A stretch of DNA of 64,000 nt from Gluconobacter kondonii (GTDB taxonomy: Bacteria > Pseudomonadota > Alphaproteobacteria > Acetobacterales > Acetobacteraceae), in the NCBI RefSeq assembly GCF_002723995.1, contig NZ_BEWP01000003.1, forward strand, positions 1 through 64,000, given 5' to 3'. The position numbers were made by a program, and so were the translations under genes. A model generated the notes under the pieces. It did no database searches. It was given only the letters and a program-made list of their open reading frames with translations, and was not told where the DNA came from. Positions within the stretch are counted from its first letter, which is position 1. Each line of letters starts with the position of its first letter. This document shows, piece by piece, positions 19,993 through 28,916 of the stretch.

Positions 19993-20622
19993 TCAGTATC
20001 CCCAGGTGTAAGGCGGCACACCCGAATAGGACGGCGCGGCGTAATAACCGGGAGCATAACCCGGCGCATATCCGTATCCGCCGTACCCACCACCATAGCC
20101 ATAAGGCGAAGCCTCGATCGCCATGCCGGTCGCAACGCCGAGTCCGACACCCAGGCCCCAACCGCCCCAGCCCCAGCCGCCGCCCCAGCCCGGCATTCCC
20201 CAGCCATAGCCAAACCAGCCTGGTCCACCCCAGCCGTTCCAGCCACCCCAGCCCGGATAGCCCCAGCCGCCAAAGCGCGGGCCACCCCAGCCTCCGCCCC
20301 AGCCGCCACCACGGAATCCCCAGCCGGGACGGCCACCGCCATAGCCACCGCCGCCCCAACCTCCATGATATCCACCGCCGGGAGGGCGGAACCCACCACC
20401 GCCCGGACCATGAAAGCCACCTCCCATCCCGCCGGGTCCCATGCCACCACCGTGAAAGCCCCCACCGGGGCCTCCACCGCCATGAAATCCACCACCTCCG
20501 CCACCCGGACCTCCGCCCGGGCCGCCCGGGCCGCCCCCATGCTGCGCAAAGGCGGGAGCGGAAATCGTGGACGCCAGCAAGGCCAGCATCAGTGCAACGG
20601 CCGGTTTGTATGTGAGGGTCAT
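19993..20622 (-). CDS. Secreted glycine/aromatic-rich low-complexity protein
   Basis: A 209-residue protein. A clear signal peptide (hydrophobic core LMLALLASTIS, cleavage after APAFA) is followed by more than 100 residues dominated by Gly with regularly spaced Trp, Phe, Tyr, Pro and His, in units such as GGGGFHGG and GWGGPG. A more hydrophobic segment GLGVGLGVATGMAIEASP precedes a Tyr-rich tail GYAPGYAPGYY. The ATG at 20622 has AGGAGA 8 nt upstream. I do not know the function; comparable Gly-rich envelope proteins occur in Acetobacteraceae and Rhizobiales. The repeats are compositional, not a DNA repeat array. Confidence 0.75.
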   Translation of the reverse strand: MTLTYKPAVALMLALLASTISAPAFAQHGGGPGGPGGGPGGGGGGFHGGGGPGGGFHGGGMGPGGMGGGFHGPGGGGFRPPGGGYHGGWGGGGYGGGRPGWGFRGGGWGGGWGGPRFGGWGYPGWGGWNGWGGPGWFGYGWGMPGWGGGWGWGGWGLGVGLGVATGMAIEASPYGYGGGYGGYGYAPGYAPGYYAAPSYSGVPPYTWGY

Positions 20623-20713
20623 GGCAAGTCTCCTGCGGGAAAGCCCGATCATATGTCCCATATCGGCATTACCAGATCGTGTAGGAAGAGGGCCTTTCCA
20701 TGACGAAACAACT

Positions 20714-20729
20714 TGTTTCACGTGAAACA
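20714..20729. promoter_or_regulatory. parS site 3 (perfect match)
   Basis: TGTTTCACGTGAAACA, identical to the canonical ParB-binding 16-mer. It lies between the glycine-rich protein gene and the end of the DciA-like gene. Confidence 0.92.
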
Positions 20730-20735
20730 CTTCCG

Positions 20736-21281
20736 TCACCTTCGCTTCCGCTTCGCGCCCAGATGCCCCCCAAGGCTTTCCAGCGCCAGACGAAGCTCCT
20801 CGTCCTCGATATCCGGCACTTCGATCTGCAACGGTTTCGGACGCTTCGGCGTCGGCCGTTCGAACGCCACCAGATCCTGAACAATCTTCAGACGCTCGAT
20901 CCCATATTCGCCCCGCAGCCCACAGGCCACATTGATGCGCTCGATGATCTGCGGCGCCAGATGCTGAAGCTCCATGGCAATCGGTCCCGCACAGGCCAGC
21001 GTCAGCGTTCCCGCCGACAAACGGCGCGGTTCGGTCTGTTTGGACAGTCGCGGACCGACAAAATCCGCCCAGTCCATCATCAGACGCGCCAGAACCGGTG
21101 GCTTCTTCTTGAAGACAGGCTGTGTCAGCGCCTGCACGAAAGACCCGATCTGCTTCGTGCCCGAACGGCGCGGCGTCCAGTTGCGATCAGGCGCGGGAAC
21201 CCAGCCATCAGGCTCCTGCGCCGGTTTCTTTCGGGCCGTATTTCGCAACGGGCGCTTGTCCGAACCGCGATCCTTCGTCAT
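20736..21281 (-). CDS. DUF721 (DciA-like) protein
   Basis: A 181-residue protein with a basic N-terminus (RNTARKKPAQ) and a DUF721 domain around residues 45-130, containing WADFVGPRLSKQTEPRRLSAGTLTLACAG and AMELQHLAPQIIERINVACG. DUF721 includes DciA, the ancestral loader/operator of the replicative helicase DnaB in bacteria lacking DnaC. The gene is divergent from mutY, a frequent neighbour in alphaproteobacteria. The ATG at 21281 is chosen because the homology starts near it; the upstream frame overlaps mutY. The C-terminal tail is highly charged. Confidence 0.82.
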   Translation of the reverse strand: MTKDRGSDKRPLRNTARKKPAQEPDGWVPAPDRNWTPRRSGTKQIGSFVQALTQPVFKKKPPVLARLMMDWADFVGPRLSKQTEPRRLSAGTLTLACAGPIAMELQHLAPQIIERINVACGLRGEYGIERLKIVQDLVAFERPTPKRPKPLQIEVPDIEDEELRLALESLGGHLGAKRKRR

Positions 21282-21291
21282 ATCCGTTCCC

Positions 21292-22350
21292 GTGACTCCT
21301 GATGCATCCGCCCTGCTGCGCTGGTACGACCACCACCGCCGCGCCCTTCCCTGGCGCAGCCTGCCCGGCCAGCGTCCAGACCCGTATGCCGTCTGGCTGA
21401 GCGAGATCATGCTCCAGCAGACGACCGTCAAAGCCGTCATATCCTATTACGAGCGCTTTCTCACGCATTACCCTACAGTCCAGGATCTCGCAGCAGCCCC
21501 GCTCGAAGACGTCCTGCACCTCTGGGCCGGACTCGGCTACTATGCCCGTGCCCGCAATCTCCATGCCTGTGCGAAACGCGTCTTTGAACGCGGCGGTTTC
21601 CCAGACACGGTCACAGAGTTGCTGACCCTTCCCGGAATCGGTGCCTACACGGCACGCGCCATTGCCGCCATCGCCTTTGGGCGCCCCGTCGTCCCCGTTG
21701 ACGGCAATGTCGAACGCGTCACGGCCCGCCTCAACGCAACCGAAGAGCCGCTCCCGGCTGCGCGGCCCCTTCTGGCGAAACAGGCCGCATTCCTGAACGC
21801 CGATCCTGTCGCCCAAAGCCGTCCCTCCGACTTCGCACAGGCCCTGTTCGACCTCGGCGCAACGATCTGCACGCCCCGCAACCCTGCATGCCTGACCTGC
21901 CCCTGGCAGACCTCCTGCATCGCCCATACTCGCGGAATCGCAGCCCAACTCCCGGCCAAACAGCCCAAACAGACACGCCCCACCCGTTACGGCGTACATT
22001 TCCTCCTGCACGATTCCAGCGGTCAGATCCTGCTGCGAACCCGCCCTCCCACCGGCCTTCTGGGCGGCATGGACGAGCTTCCCGGAACGGACTGGCGCAG
22101 CGCACCCTGGAGCAAAGACGAAGCCCTTGGTCATGCGCCCTGCCTGACCGACTGGACCAACAGAGGCGAAATCCGCCACGTCTTCACCCATTTCACCCTG
22201 TTCCTCACGGTCTATGAGGCTTGCCTTCCACAGGGCCATAATGCAGGGATCGATTCCTCTTTCGGCACGTTCCGTTCAACGAAACGCGCCGCTCTGCCCG
22301 GCGTCATGAAGAAATGTCTGACTCTCACCCAACAGCCTTCGGAGACATGA
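21292..22350 (+). CDS. mutY: A/G-specific adenine glycosylase MutY
   Basis: A 352-residue base-excision enzyme that removes adenine opposite 8-oxoguanine. It has the helix-hairpin-helix LPGIGAYTARAIAAIAF with catalytic Asp in VPVDGNVERV, then a [4Fe-4S] cluster motif C-x6-C-x2-C-x5-C (CTPRNPACLTCPWQTSC). A NUDIX-like C-domain recognises 8-oxoG. The start is taken as the GTG at 21292 because homology begins there; no strong ribosome site is visible. Its last bases overlap the start of the next gene, suggesting coupling. Confidence 0.93.
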   Translation: MTPDASALLRWYDHHRRALPWRSLPGQRPDPYAVWLSEIMLQQTTVKAVISYYERFLTHYPTVQDLAAAPLEDVLHLWAGLGYYARARNLHACAKRVFERGGFPDTVTELLTLPGIGAYTARAIAAIAFGRPVVPVDGNVERVTARLNATEEPLPAARPLLAKQAAFLNADPVAQSRPSDFAQALFDLGATICTPRNPACLTCPWQTSCIAHTRGIAAQLPAKQPKQTRPTRYGVHFLLHDSSGQILLRTRPPTGLLGGMDELPGTDWRSAPWSKDEALGHAPCLTDWTNRGEIRHVFTHFTLFLTVYEACLPQGHNAGIDSSFGTFRSTKRAALPGVMKKCLTLTQQPSET

Positions 22351-22988
22351 TGACTGAGACCCCTCCGACACTCCGCCTCTGGTTCATGGACTGGTTCGGC
22401 TGGATGCTCGATCATAATTCCGTAAGGGACGCCCTCGACCGCACCCCCTTTCAGGAAGGCCGCCTTCCGGGCCTCAGCACCGCCGTTCCCTTACCTTTCC
22501 AGCTTCCCTGCCGTCCGGTTCTGGAAAAGCGGATTTCGATGCCACGCCCTTTTCCTGAAATGGAAATGCAGGAATTCCTCCCGAACCGCGTGGTCTTTTT
22601 CATCCCGCGGACCGGCACCTATCTGAGAAGCTCCCCTCTTGGTCCAGAGCCCGTAGATTTTTTGGCCCCGGAGCCAGGGGGATGGGAAATCTTCTTTCCC
22701 ATGACAGTCGAGATGCTGCGTGGGTTGTCCCTGATCCTCAAGCCCAACACCGTAAAGCTGCAAGACGATGCGGGGCACGACCTTCCTACACCCACGCTCC
22801 AACAGGGATTCATGCTCCAGTTTGGCGACAGGCATCTTCCATTGTTCCTGAATACGGCTGCCCTGATCCAGATCGGCCAGATCATGCCAGGAGCCACCGC
22901 CAAAATCGCACTGACGTGGGACACCAACGCCCAGCCCATCCATTTTAATGTATCCCGCGAAACACCCGCTTCATCAGCAATAATATAA
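22350..22988 (+). CDS. Hypothetical protein, about 212 aa, coupled to mutY
   Basis: A soluble protein without signal peptide, rich in Pro and hydrophobic residues, beginning with a Trp-rich stretch LRLWFMDWFGWML. I recognise no family. GGAGA at 22341 serves an ATG at 22347 or 22350, both overlapping the mutY stop, so translation is probably coupled. The C-terminus ends NVSRETPASSAII. VSRET is the peptide that a parS site encodes in this frame, but here the DNA has changed at three wobble positions. The region downstream becomes abruptly AT-rich. Confidence 0.6.
   Translation: MTETPPTLRLWFMDWFGWMLDHNSVRDALDRTPFQEGRLPGLSTAVPLPFQLPCRPVLEKRISMPRPFPEMEMQEFLPNRVVFFIPRTGTYLRSSPLGPEPVDFLAPEPGGWEIFFPMTVEMLRGLSLILKPNTVKLQDDAGHDLPTPTLQQGFMLQFGDRHLPLFLNTAALIQIGQIMPGATAKIALTWDTNAQPIHFNVSRETPASSAII
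22949..22964. other. Degenerate parS-like sequence
   Basis: TGTATCCCGCGAAACA matches the 16-bp parS at 13 positions. The three differences all fall at third codon positions of the overlapping gene, preserving VSRET. It is unlikely to bind ParB well. Confidence 0.5.
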
Positions 22989-23566
22989 AAACAGATCCAA
23001 TAACGAAATATATGAAAAGTTTTATCCCAGATATAAAACATACTATAATTATCCCTGTCGGATACAATACCTGAACAAGACCATTCCAGTCCTCATCATT
23101 TCCACAGAAATTGTCTGCCTGTATTCAATTCCCCCTCATGAGAAAGGGTTTTTTTCAATTAATTGTAATTTTTGATCGATGTCCTTCACAGACAGGATTT
23201 TTGTTCTAAACATTCATACGTCTGGAGCAGACAGGTATTTAATACTAAGCCGGTCTATTTTCCGGCTGTCATGGGAAGATATGTCAGTAACAGATTATTT
23301 TCTTGCCGCTTCAGGAGGCCACCTTAACGGAACGGACCGTCTCTTCTCTTACACTCCCGATGATTTAACGACAGACAATCGCTCTCCCGACTTTCACGAT
23401 TTTCCGCTCCTCCCTGACGGCACATCGCCCCTCACAACCCTGCTCCAGACATCAGCCAGCAACCCGCCATCCGCCTTGTCTCGGGTCGGATGACTGCATG
23501 ATCCTGTCAGCACGCCAGACCATCCAGTCATCTGATCGTCTCTATGGCTCCTGAGGTATCGAAATC
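22989..23566. other. AT-rich intergenic region upstream of pdc
   Basis: The first 250 bp are much more AT-rich than the flanking genes, with TATAAAACATACTATAATTAT-like stretches that could supply a strong promoter for pdc. A CCCTCATGAGAAAGGG-type weak stem followed by seven T's near 23131-23155 may end the upstream gene. A 104-codon open frame at 23179-23493 has no ribosome site and an odd composition, so I do not call it. Confidence 0.5.
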
Positions 23567-25258
23567 ATGACCTACACTGTCGGACATTATCTTGCCGAAC
23601 GCCTGACACAGATCGGCCTGAAGCATCATTTCGCCGTCGCGGGTGACTACAACCTCGTTCTGCTCGACCAGATGATCGAACAGGGCGGCACCAAGCAGAT
23701 CTATGACTGTAACGAGCTGAACTGCTCCTTCGCCGCCGAAGGCTATGCCCGCGCCAATGGTGCCGCAGCAGCCATCATCACTTTCAGCGTCGGCGCGATT
23801 TCCGCCATGAATGGCCTCGGCGGCGCTTATGCCGAAAACCTGCCGATCCTCGTCATTTCCGGAGCACCAAACTCCAACGATCACGGTTCGGGCCACGTCC
23901 TGCACCACACGATCGGCACGACAGAATACAGTTACCAGATGGAAATGGCCAAGCACGTCACCTGTGCGGCCGAAAGCATCACATGTGCTGAGACAGCCCC
24001 GGCAAAGATCGACCATGTCATCCGCACCATGCTTCGCGAGAAGAAGCCAGCCTATCTCGAAATAGCCTGTAACGTCTCGGCCGCACCCTGCGTCCATCCA
24101 GGTCCGGTGTCGTCCCTACACGCCCACCCGCGCCCTGACGAAGCCAGCCTCAAGGCCGCTCTGGACGAGAGCCTGAGCTTCCTCGACAAGGCCACCAAGG
24201 TCGCCATCCTCGTCGGCACCAAGCTGCGCGCCGCCGAAGCCCTTAAGGAAACGGTCGAACTGGCCGACAAGCTCGGTTGCCCCGTCACGGTCATGGCCGC
24301 GGGCAAGAGCTACTTCCCCGAAACGCATCCGGGCTTCCGTGGCGTGTACTGGGGCGATGTCAGCAGCCCGGGCGCACAGGAGATCATCGAAGGCGCGGAT
24401 GCCGTGATCTCCCTTGCACCGGTCTGGAACGATTACTCCTCGGGTGGCTGGCAGAGCGTCGTACGTGGCGAAAAGGTTCTCGAGGTCGATCCGGACCGCG
24501 TGACCGTCAACGGCAAAACCTTCAACGGCTTCCGCCTCAAGGAATTCGTCAAAGCACTGAGCGAGAAGGCCCCGAAGAAGTCCGCCGCCCTGACCGGCGC
24601 ATACAAGCCCGTCATCCTGCCGAAGGCCGATCCGTCCAAGGCACTGACCAACGACGAAATGACCCGCCAGATCAACGAACTGGTCGACGGCAACACCACC
24701 CTTTTCGCAGAGACCGGCGATTCATGGTTCAACGCCATGCGTATGCATCTTCCCGAAGGCGCGAAGCTTGAGACGGAAATGCAGTGGGGCCATATTGGCT
24801 GGTCCGTTCCGTCCATGTTCGGCAACGCCACCGGCTCGCCGGAGCGCAAACATGTTTTGATGGTCGGTGACGGCTCCTTCCAGCTCACCGCGCAGGAAGT
24901 GGCCCAGATGGTCCGCTACGAACTGCCGGTCATCATCTTCCTCGTGAACAACCACGGCTACGTCATCGAAATCGCCATCCATGACGGCCCGTACAACTAC
25001 ATCCAGAACTGGGACTACGCCGCTCTGATGCAGTGCTTCAATCAGGGCGTCCCCGGCGAGGAAAGCGGCAAGTACGGTCTCGGCCTGCATGCCACGACGG
25101 GCGAGGAACTGGCCGAAGCCATCGCCAAGGCCAAGAAGAACACCCGTGGCCCGACGCTCATCGAGTGCAAGCTCGACCGGACGGACTGCACCAAGACACT
25201 GGTCCAGTGGGGCAAGGCTGTTGCAGCCGCAAACTCCCGCAAGCCCCAGAACACCTGA
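23567..25258 (+). CDS. pdc: Pyruvate decarboxylase
   Basis: A 563-residue ThDP enzyme that makes acetaldehyde from pyruvate, rare in bacteria and characteristic of Zymomonas, Acetobacter and Gluconobacter. The N-terminal [23 protein letters not shown] and [18 protein letters not shown] carry the ThDP-activating Glu. The paired His of the active site is in GSGHVLHHT, and the C-terminal ThDP/Mg motif is [11 protein letters not shown]...NNHGY. The preceding AT-rich leader and the following strong terminator indicate a single-gene transcript. Acetaldehyde formed here can be oxidised to acetate. Confidence 0.97.
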   Translation: MTYTVGHYLAERLTQIGLKHHFAVAGDYNLVLLDQMIEQGGTKQIYDCNELNCSFAAEGYARANGAAAAIITFSVGAISAMNGLGGAYAENLPILVISGAPNSNDHGSGHVLHHTIGTTEYSYQMEMAKHVTCAAESITCAETAPAKIDHVIRTMLREKKPAYLEIACNVSAAPCVHPGPVSSLHAHPRPDEASLKAALDESLSFLDKATKVAILVGTKLRAAEALKETVELADKLGCPVTVMAAGKSYFPETHPGFRGVYWGDVSSPGAQEIIEGADAVISLAPVWNDYSSGGWQSVVRGEKVLEVDPDRVTVNGKTFNGFRLKEFVKALSEKAPKKSAALTGAYKPVILPKADPSKALTNDEMTRQINELVDGNTTLFAETGDSWFNAMRMHLPEGAKLETEMQWGHIGWSVPSMFGNATGSPERKHVLMVGDGSFQLTAQEVAQMVRYELPVIIFLVNNHGYVIEIAIHDGPYNYIQNWDYAALMQCFNQGVPGEESGKYGLGLHATTGEELAEAIAKAKKNTRGPTLIECKLDRTDCTKTLVQWGKAVAAANSRKPQNT

Positions 25259-25289
25259 TCAACACCTGATCATAATCAGGTCTCTAACG

Positions 25290-25322
25290 AAAAACCCCCG
25301 TGTCAGACACGGGGGTTTTTTC
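25290..25322 (+). terminator. Rho-independent terminator of pdc
   Basis: AAAAACCCCCGTGT and ACACGGGGGTTTTT form a near-perfect long stem followed by T's, about 30 bp after the stop. Confidence 0.92.
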
Positions 25323-25351
25323 TTGTGTACCACATGAAAACCTGACGACCG

Positions 25352-26416
25352 TCAGAGCAGACGCGCCACCTTCATGAACAGAAACGTCACGCTCATGAAG
25401 ACGAAACAGACAATGCCTGCCTCCACGGTCCCCAAAGACCCCTGAGCCAGAAACATCCCACCGGTATTCATGCCGAAGAACCCGGTTACGAATGTCGCGG
25501 GCAGCATCAACGTGGTCCCAACCGAAACGATATACAGCCGCCTGTTGGTCTCTTCCGCCTGATTGGACCCAAGCTCGTCCTGTAATGACCGCGCACGGTC
25601 CTGAAGCGCGATCAGATCGTCCAGCGCCGCATGAACCTGCCGCTCCGCACGGTCCCGGAGTTCGTCCTCCGCCCAGTCCGGAAGATCCAGATCCTCGTCT
25701 TTCAGAACGCGGTCAATTGGCGTCACAACCCGGCGCAGCTCGGTCGCACGACGACGCACCTTGCCCACAATACTACCCAGATGCCCCAGATCAGAGCGAT
25801 GCTCGATCAGCAGGAGCACATCTTCCGCCCGATCCAGCTCATCATCCAGATGCCCGAGCTGACGCCGAACAGTTCCGGTAAATTCCCGCAAGGCCCGGTC
25901 AATAATCCCCGCAGGCGTCCTGGGGATCTGATCCGGCCTCAGAGAGCGATAAGCCGCCCCCAGTACCGGAATGGGATTGCGTCGCGTCGTAATCAGCAGA
26001 TCCGGGCGCATCGCAAACCGCCAGGCACAGATCTCCCGGTCTTCTTCGGACAGCGCATCATCAAAAGCGGGCAGCGCACCCCAGATCAGATCCTCGAACG
26101 CCTCAAGCGCAATGCCATATTCCGTCTCGGCCAGCATGGCACAGACGTCTTCGGGCAGATCTGGCAGATGCGCGACATAGCCCCGCGCCGAACTGTGCAC
26201 CGTATCGAAATGCAGCCAGTACCAGCCTTCATTCTCAAGCGGACGTCCCGGCGCCAGAAGCGCCTCGACCTCAGCCGATCCCAGCGTCCGCAGTTCCTGT
26301 CCCGGAACGGCATGCACCGCCCAGACAAGCCCGTTTGCGAACGCAGGCGCGCCGGTTTCCTGATGCTGTGGGTCCAGAACCGTGAAGGGGAAGTTGTAGG
26401 CAGTGCTGTCTGACAC
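25352..26416 (-). CDS. CorA-family transporter, ZntB type
   Basis: A 354-residue protein with a large cytoplasmic N-domain, a long helical stalk rich in Arg, Asp and Glu (about residues 180-285) and two C-terminal membrane helices. The first is followed by the signature GFFGMNTGG, the GMN motif of CorA channels. Lack of the usual YGMNF-like context and the overall similarity point to the ZntB branch, which moves zinc; magnesium or other divalent cations cannot be excluded. It is convergent with pdc across the terminator. Confidence 0.86.
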   Translation of the reverse strand: MSDSTAYNFPFTVLDPQHQETGAPAFANGLVWAVHAVPGQELRTLGSAEVEALLAPGRPLENEGWYWLHFDTVHSSARGYVAHLPDLPEDVCAMLAETEYGIALEAFEDLIWGALPAFDDALSEEDREICAWRFAMRPDLLITTRRNPIPVLGAAYRSLRPDQIPRTPAGIIDRALREFTGTVRRQLGHLDDELDRAEDVLLLIEHRSDLGHLGSIVGKVRRRATELRRVVTPIDRVLKDEDLDLPDWAEDELRDRAERQVHAALDDLIALQDRARSLQDELGSNQAEETNRRLYIVSVGTTLMLPATFVTGFFGMNTGGMFLAQGSLGTVEAGIVCFVFMSVTFLFMKVARLL

Positions 26417-26658
26417 GACATCCTCCTGTTTTCAGGGGGTTCAGGACCGGCAGAACCGGCATGCAGGTTCAACAGAAACGACGGGGCAACACGCCCTCTC
26501 CGGCTTCTCGCATGCCCTGCATACAGACGCAATATACCCGCCTTTGCGCACCCAAACCGTCACAGAAATGCAACTCCACCCCAAACAGACAGTTAAAACA
26601 CCATATCGCAATGAGTCTGCCCCGACATACGGGCACGCTCCTCCGGAAAGGAATATCC

Positions 26659-27021
26659 ATGTCCATCCGCACAGCATTTTTCGCCACAAGCCTTCTGCTT
26701 GGCACCGCAATCGCCGCTCCTGCAATGGCTCAGGCTGTCAGCGCACCCAGCAACGATCAGCCACAGACCTCGACCTCCGCGATCCAGAAAGCGCAGAACT
26801 CCACAATCAGCCAGCCGAACAACGCCCTGCCAACCAACCCGCGCACCATCACGGAACAGCCGGACCAACCCGCTCCCGCCGCGCCCAGCCCCATGACCCG
26901 CAGCACGAACGAAACCGGTCCCGTCCCGTCAGACCAGAAGGACGTGCACACGCTCCCCGGCAAACACCATCACACGCACAAGAAGACGTCCGCCCCCAGC
27001 AAGACGTCTGCGCCGGAATAA
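26659..27021 (+). CDS. Secreted low-complexity protein, 120 aa
   Basis: A typical signal peptide (MSIRTAFFATSLLLG, cleavage after APAMA) is followed by a Ser/Thr/Gln/Asn/Pro-rich chain without predicted secondary structure. The C-terminus is basic and His-rich (KHHHTHKKTS), which could bind metal ions or anionic surface polymer. AAAGGAA lies just before the ATG at 26659. The family is not recognised. It lies upstream of ahcY on the same strand, separated by 94 bp. Confidence 0.65.
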   Translation: MSIRTAFFATSLLLGTAIAAPAMAQAVSAPSNDQPQTSTSAIQKAQNSTISQPNNALPTNPRTITEQPDQPAPAAPSPMTRSTNETGPVPSDQKDVHTLPGKHHHTHKKTSAPSKTSAPE

Positions 27022-27115
27022 GAGGTAAAAGCCTATTGCCGGGCCCGCCCTTTGCGCGGCTCCGCCAAGCCTTTATACAGGCAGCCATCCAAAGATGGGC
27101 AGCAAGGGCCATTTC

Positions 27116-28411
27116 ATGACGACGCAGGATTACAAGGTTCGCGACATTACTCTGGCAGACTGGGGCCGCAAGGAAATCTCCATCGCCGAAGGCGAAATGC
27201 CGGGCCTGATGGCTCTTCGCGAAGAGTACAAGGACACACAGCCGCTCAAGGGTGCACGCATCGCTGGCTGTCTGCACATGACCATCCAGACCGCCGTTCT
27301 GATCGAGACGCTGATCGACCTCGGCGCCACGGTCCGCTGGTCGTCGTGCAACATCTTCTCCACGCAGGATCACGCCGCCGCCGCCATCGCCGCAGCGAAC
27401 ATCCCCGTCTTCGCCTGGAAGGGTCTGACGGAAGAGGAGTTCAACTGGTGCATCGAGCAGACCATCCATGGTCCCGATGGCTGGACGCCGAACATGATCC
27501 TCGATGATGGTGGCGACCTCACCATCATGATGCACGACAAATACCCCGAAATGCTCAAGGACGTGCGCGGCATCTCCGAAGAGACGACAACGGGCGTGCA
27601 TCGTCTGTGGGAAATGTCCAAGAAGGGCACGCTGAAGGTTCCGGCCATCAACGTGAACGACAGCGTCACGAAGTCCAAGTTCGACAACCTGTATGGCTGC
27701 CGTGAGAGCCTCGTGGACGCGATCCGTCGCGGCACGGACGTCATGATGGCCGGCAAGGTCGCCGTGGTTGCCGGTTACGGTGACGTGGGCAAGGGCTCCG
27801 CTGCCTCCCTGCGCAACGCAGGCTGCCGCGTGCTCGTGACAGAAGTTGATCCGATCTGCGCCCTTCAGGCCGCCATGGAAGGCTATGAAGTCGTCACGAT
27901 GGAAAACGCAGCCCCGCGCGGCGACATCTTCGTCACCTGCACCGGCAACGTGGACATCATCACGATCGACCATGTGCGTGAGATGAAAGACCGTGCGATC
28001 GTCTGCAACATCGGTCACTTTGACAGCGAAATTCAGGTCGAAGCCCTGCGCAACTATCGCTGGAACAACATCAAGCCGCAGGTCGACGAAATCGAGCTGG
28101 CTCCGAACCGCCGCATCATCCTTCTGTCCGAAGGCCGTCTGGTGAATCTGGGCAACGCAACGGGCCACCCGTCCTTCGTGATGTCCGCATCCTTCACCAA
28201 CCAGACGCTCGCGCAGATCGAACTGTGGACGGCAAAGCCCGGTCAGTACGAAGTCAAGGTCTACACCTTGCCGAAGTCTCTGGACGAGAAGGTCGCTGCC
28301 CTGCACCTCGCAAAGGTCGGCGCAGAACTTTCCAAAATGTCACAGAAACAGGCGGACTACATCGACGTTCCCGTCAACGGTCCGTTCAAACACGAAGAAT
28401 ACCGCTACTAA
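27116..28411 (+). CDS. ahcY: Adenosylhomocysteinase
   Basis: A 431-residue NAD-dependent enzyme that hydrolyses S-adenosylhomocysteine to adenosine and homocysteine, recycling the product of SAM methylations. N-terminal motifs include [20 protein letters not shown]; the NAD-binding fold is [16 protein letters not shown]; the C-terminus ends in the conserved FKHEEYRY. The start is put at the ATG at 27116 (AAGGG upstream), since the alternative at 27095 adds seven non-conserved residues. A long hairpin follows the stop. I looked for an SAH riboswitch upstream and found none. Confidence 0.97.
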   Translation: MTTQDYKVRDITLADWGRKEISIAEGEMPGLMALREEYKDTQPLKGARIAGCLHMTIQTAVLIETLIDLGATVRWSSCNIFSTQDHAAAAIAAANIPVFAWKGLTEEEFNWCIEQTIHGPDGWTPNMILDDGGDLTIMMHDKYPEMLKDVRGISEETTTGVHRLWEMSKKGTLKVPAINVNDSVTKSKFDNLYGCRESLVDAIRRGTDVMMAGKVAVVAGYGDVGKGSAASLRNAGCRVLVTEVDPICALQAAMEGYEVVTMENAAPRGDIFVTCTGNVDIITIDHVREMKDRAIVCNIGHFDSEIQVEALRNYRWNNIKPQVDEIELAPNRRIILLSEGRLVNLGNATGHPSFVMSASFTNQTLAQIELWTAKPGQYEVKVYTLPKSLDEKVAALHLAKVGAELSKMSQKQADYIDVPVNGPFKHEEYRY

Positions 28412-28422
28412 GACGAGGCCGG

Positions 28423-28457
28423 TCTGGAAGGGCGAAACCCGGTTGCGCCCTTCCAGA
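28423..28457 (+). terminator. Hairpin between ahcY and the DUF3597 gene
   Basis: TCTGGAAGGGCG and CGCCCTTCCAGA form a 12-bp perfect stem with an 11-nt loop, but only three T's follow. It may end or attenuate ahcY transcription, or stabilise its 3' end. Confidence 0.6.
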
Positions 28458-28484
28458 TTTCCTTAACCAGCAGGAGTTACACCC

Positions 28485-28847
28485 ATGGGTCTTTTCAGCA
28501 CGATCATGTCCAAGATCTTCGGACATGCAGAAGCCGCCACACCCTCCGCCACAGCCGCTCCGGCCGCAGCAGCAGCCCCGGCAGCAGCGCCCGTGGATGT
28601 GGACGCCGTCTTGTCCGGTCTGGCCGCAAATGCAGGCCAGCCGCTGAACTACAAGACTTCCATCGTGGACCTCCTGAAGCTGCTCGGCCTCGACAGCTCA
28701 CTCCAGTCCCGCAAGGAACTGGCAGGCGAACTGCATTATTCGGGCAGCACGGACGACACCGCGACGATGAACGTCTGGCTCATCAAGCAGGTCTATGCCG
28801 AGCTGGCCAAGAACGGCGGCAAGGTTCCGGCTGACTGGACGCACTGA
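28485..28847 (+). CDS. DUF3597 domain protein
   Basis: A 120-residue protein. It begins MGLFSTIMSKIFGHA, followed by an Ala/Pro-rich linker (about residues 15-36) and the compact DUF3597 domain (about 38-120) with VDAVLSGLAANAGQPLNYKTSIVDLLKLLGLDSSL and a conserved RKELAGELHYSG. The domain is common in proteobacteria; its role is unknown. A ribosome site AGGAG precedes the ATG. A strong terminator follows. Confidence 0.85.
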   Translation: MGLFSTIMSKIFGHAEAATPSATAAPAAAAAPAAAPVDVDAVLSGLAANAGQPLNYKTSIVDLLKLLGLDSSLQSRKELAGELHYSGSTDDTATMNVWLIKQVYAELAKNGGKVPADWTH

Positions 28848-28866
28848 TCCGCGCCCTCTCCATCAC

Positions 28867-28902
28867 GAAAAAAGCCCGGCTGGTGACAGCCGGGCTTTTT
28901 TT
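28867..28902 (+). terminator. Rho-independent terminator after the DUF3597 gene
   Basis: AAAAAAGCCCGGCTG and CAGCCGGGCTTTTTT pair over 15 bp with a 4-nt loop. The run of T's on both strands lets it also serve the convergent phosphatase gene. Confidence 0.9.
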
Positions 28903-28916
28903 ATGAAACGCTGACC

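Noticed and set aside
19993-20622. CRISPR or tandem repeat array in the glycine-rich segment
   Set aside because: The repeats are irregular Gly codons within one open frame with a signal peptide; no constant repeat and spacer structure.
23179-23493. A 104-codon frame upstream of pdc
   Set aside because: No ribosome-binding site, composition unlike a folded protein and position in the AT-rich promoter region; not supported as a gene.
27022-27115. SAH riboswitch upstream of ahcY
   Set aside because: The leader is too short and lacks the conserved SAH-riboswitch core.
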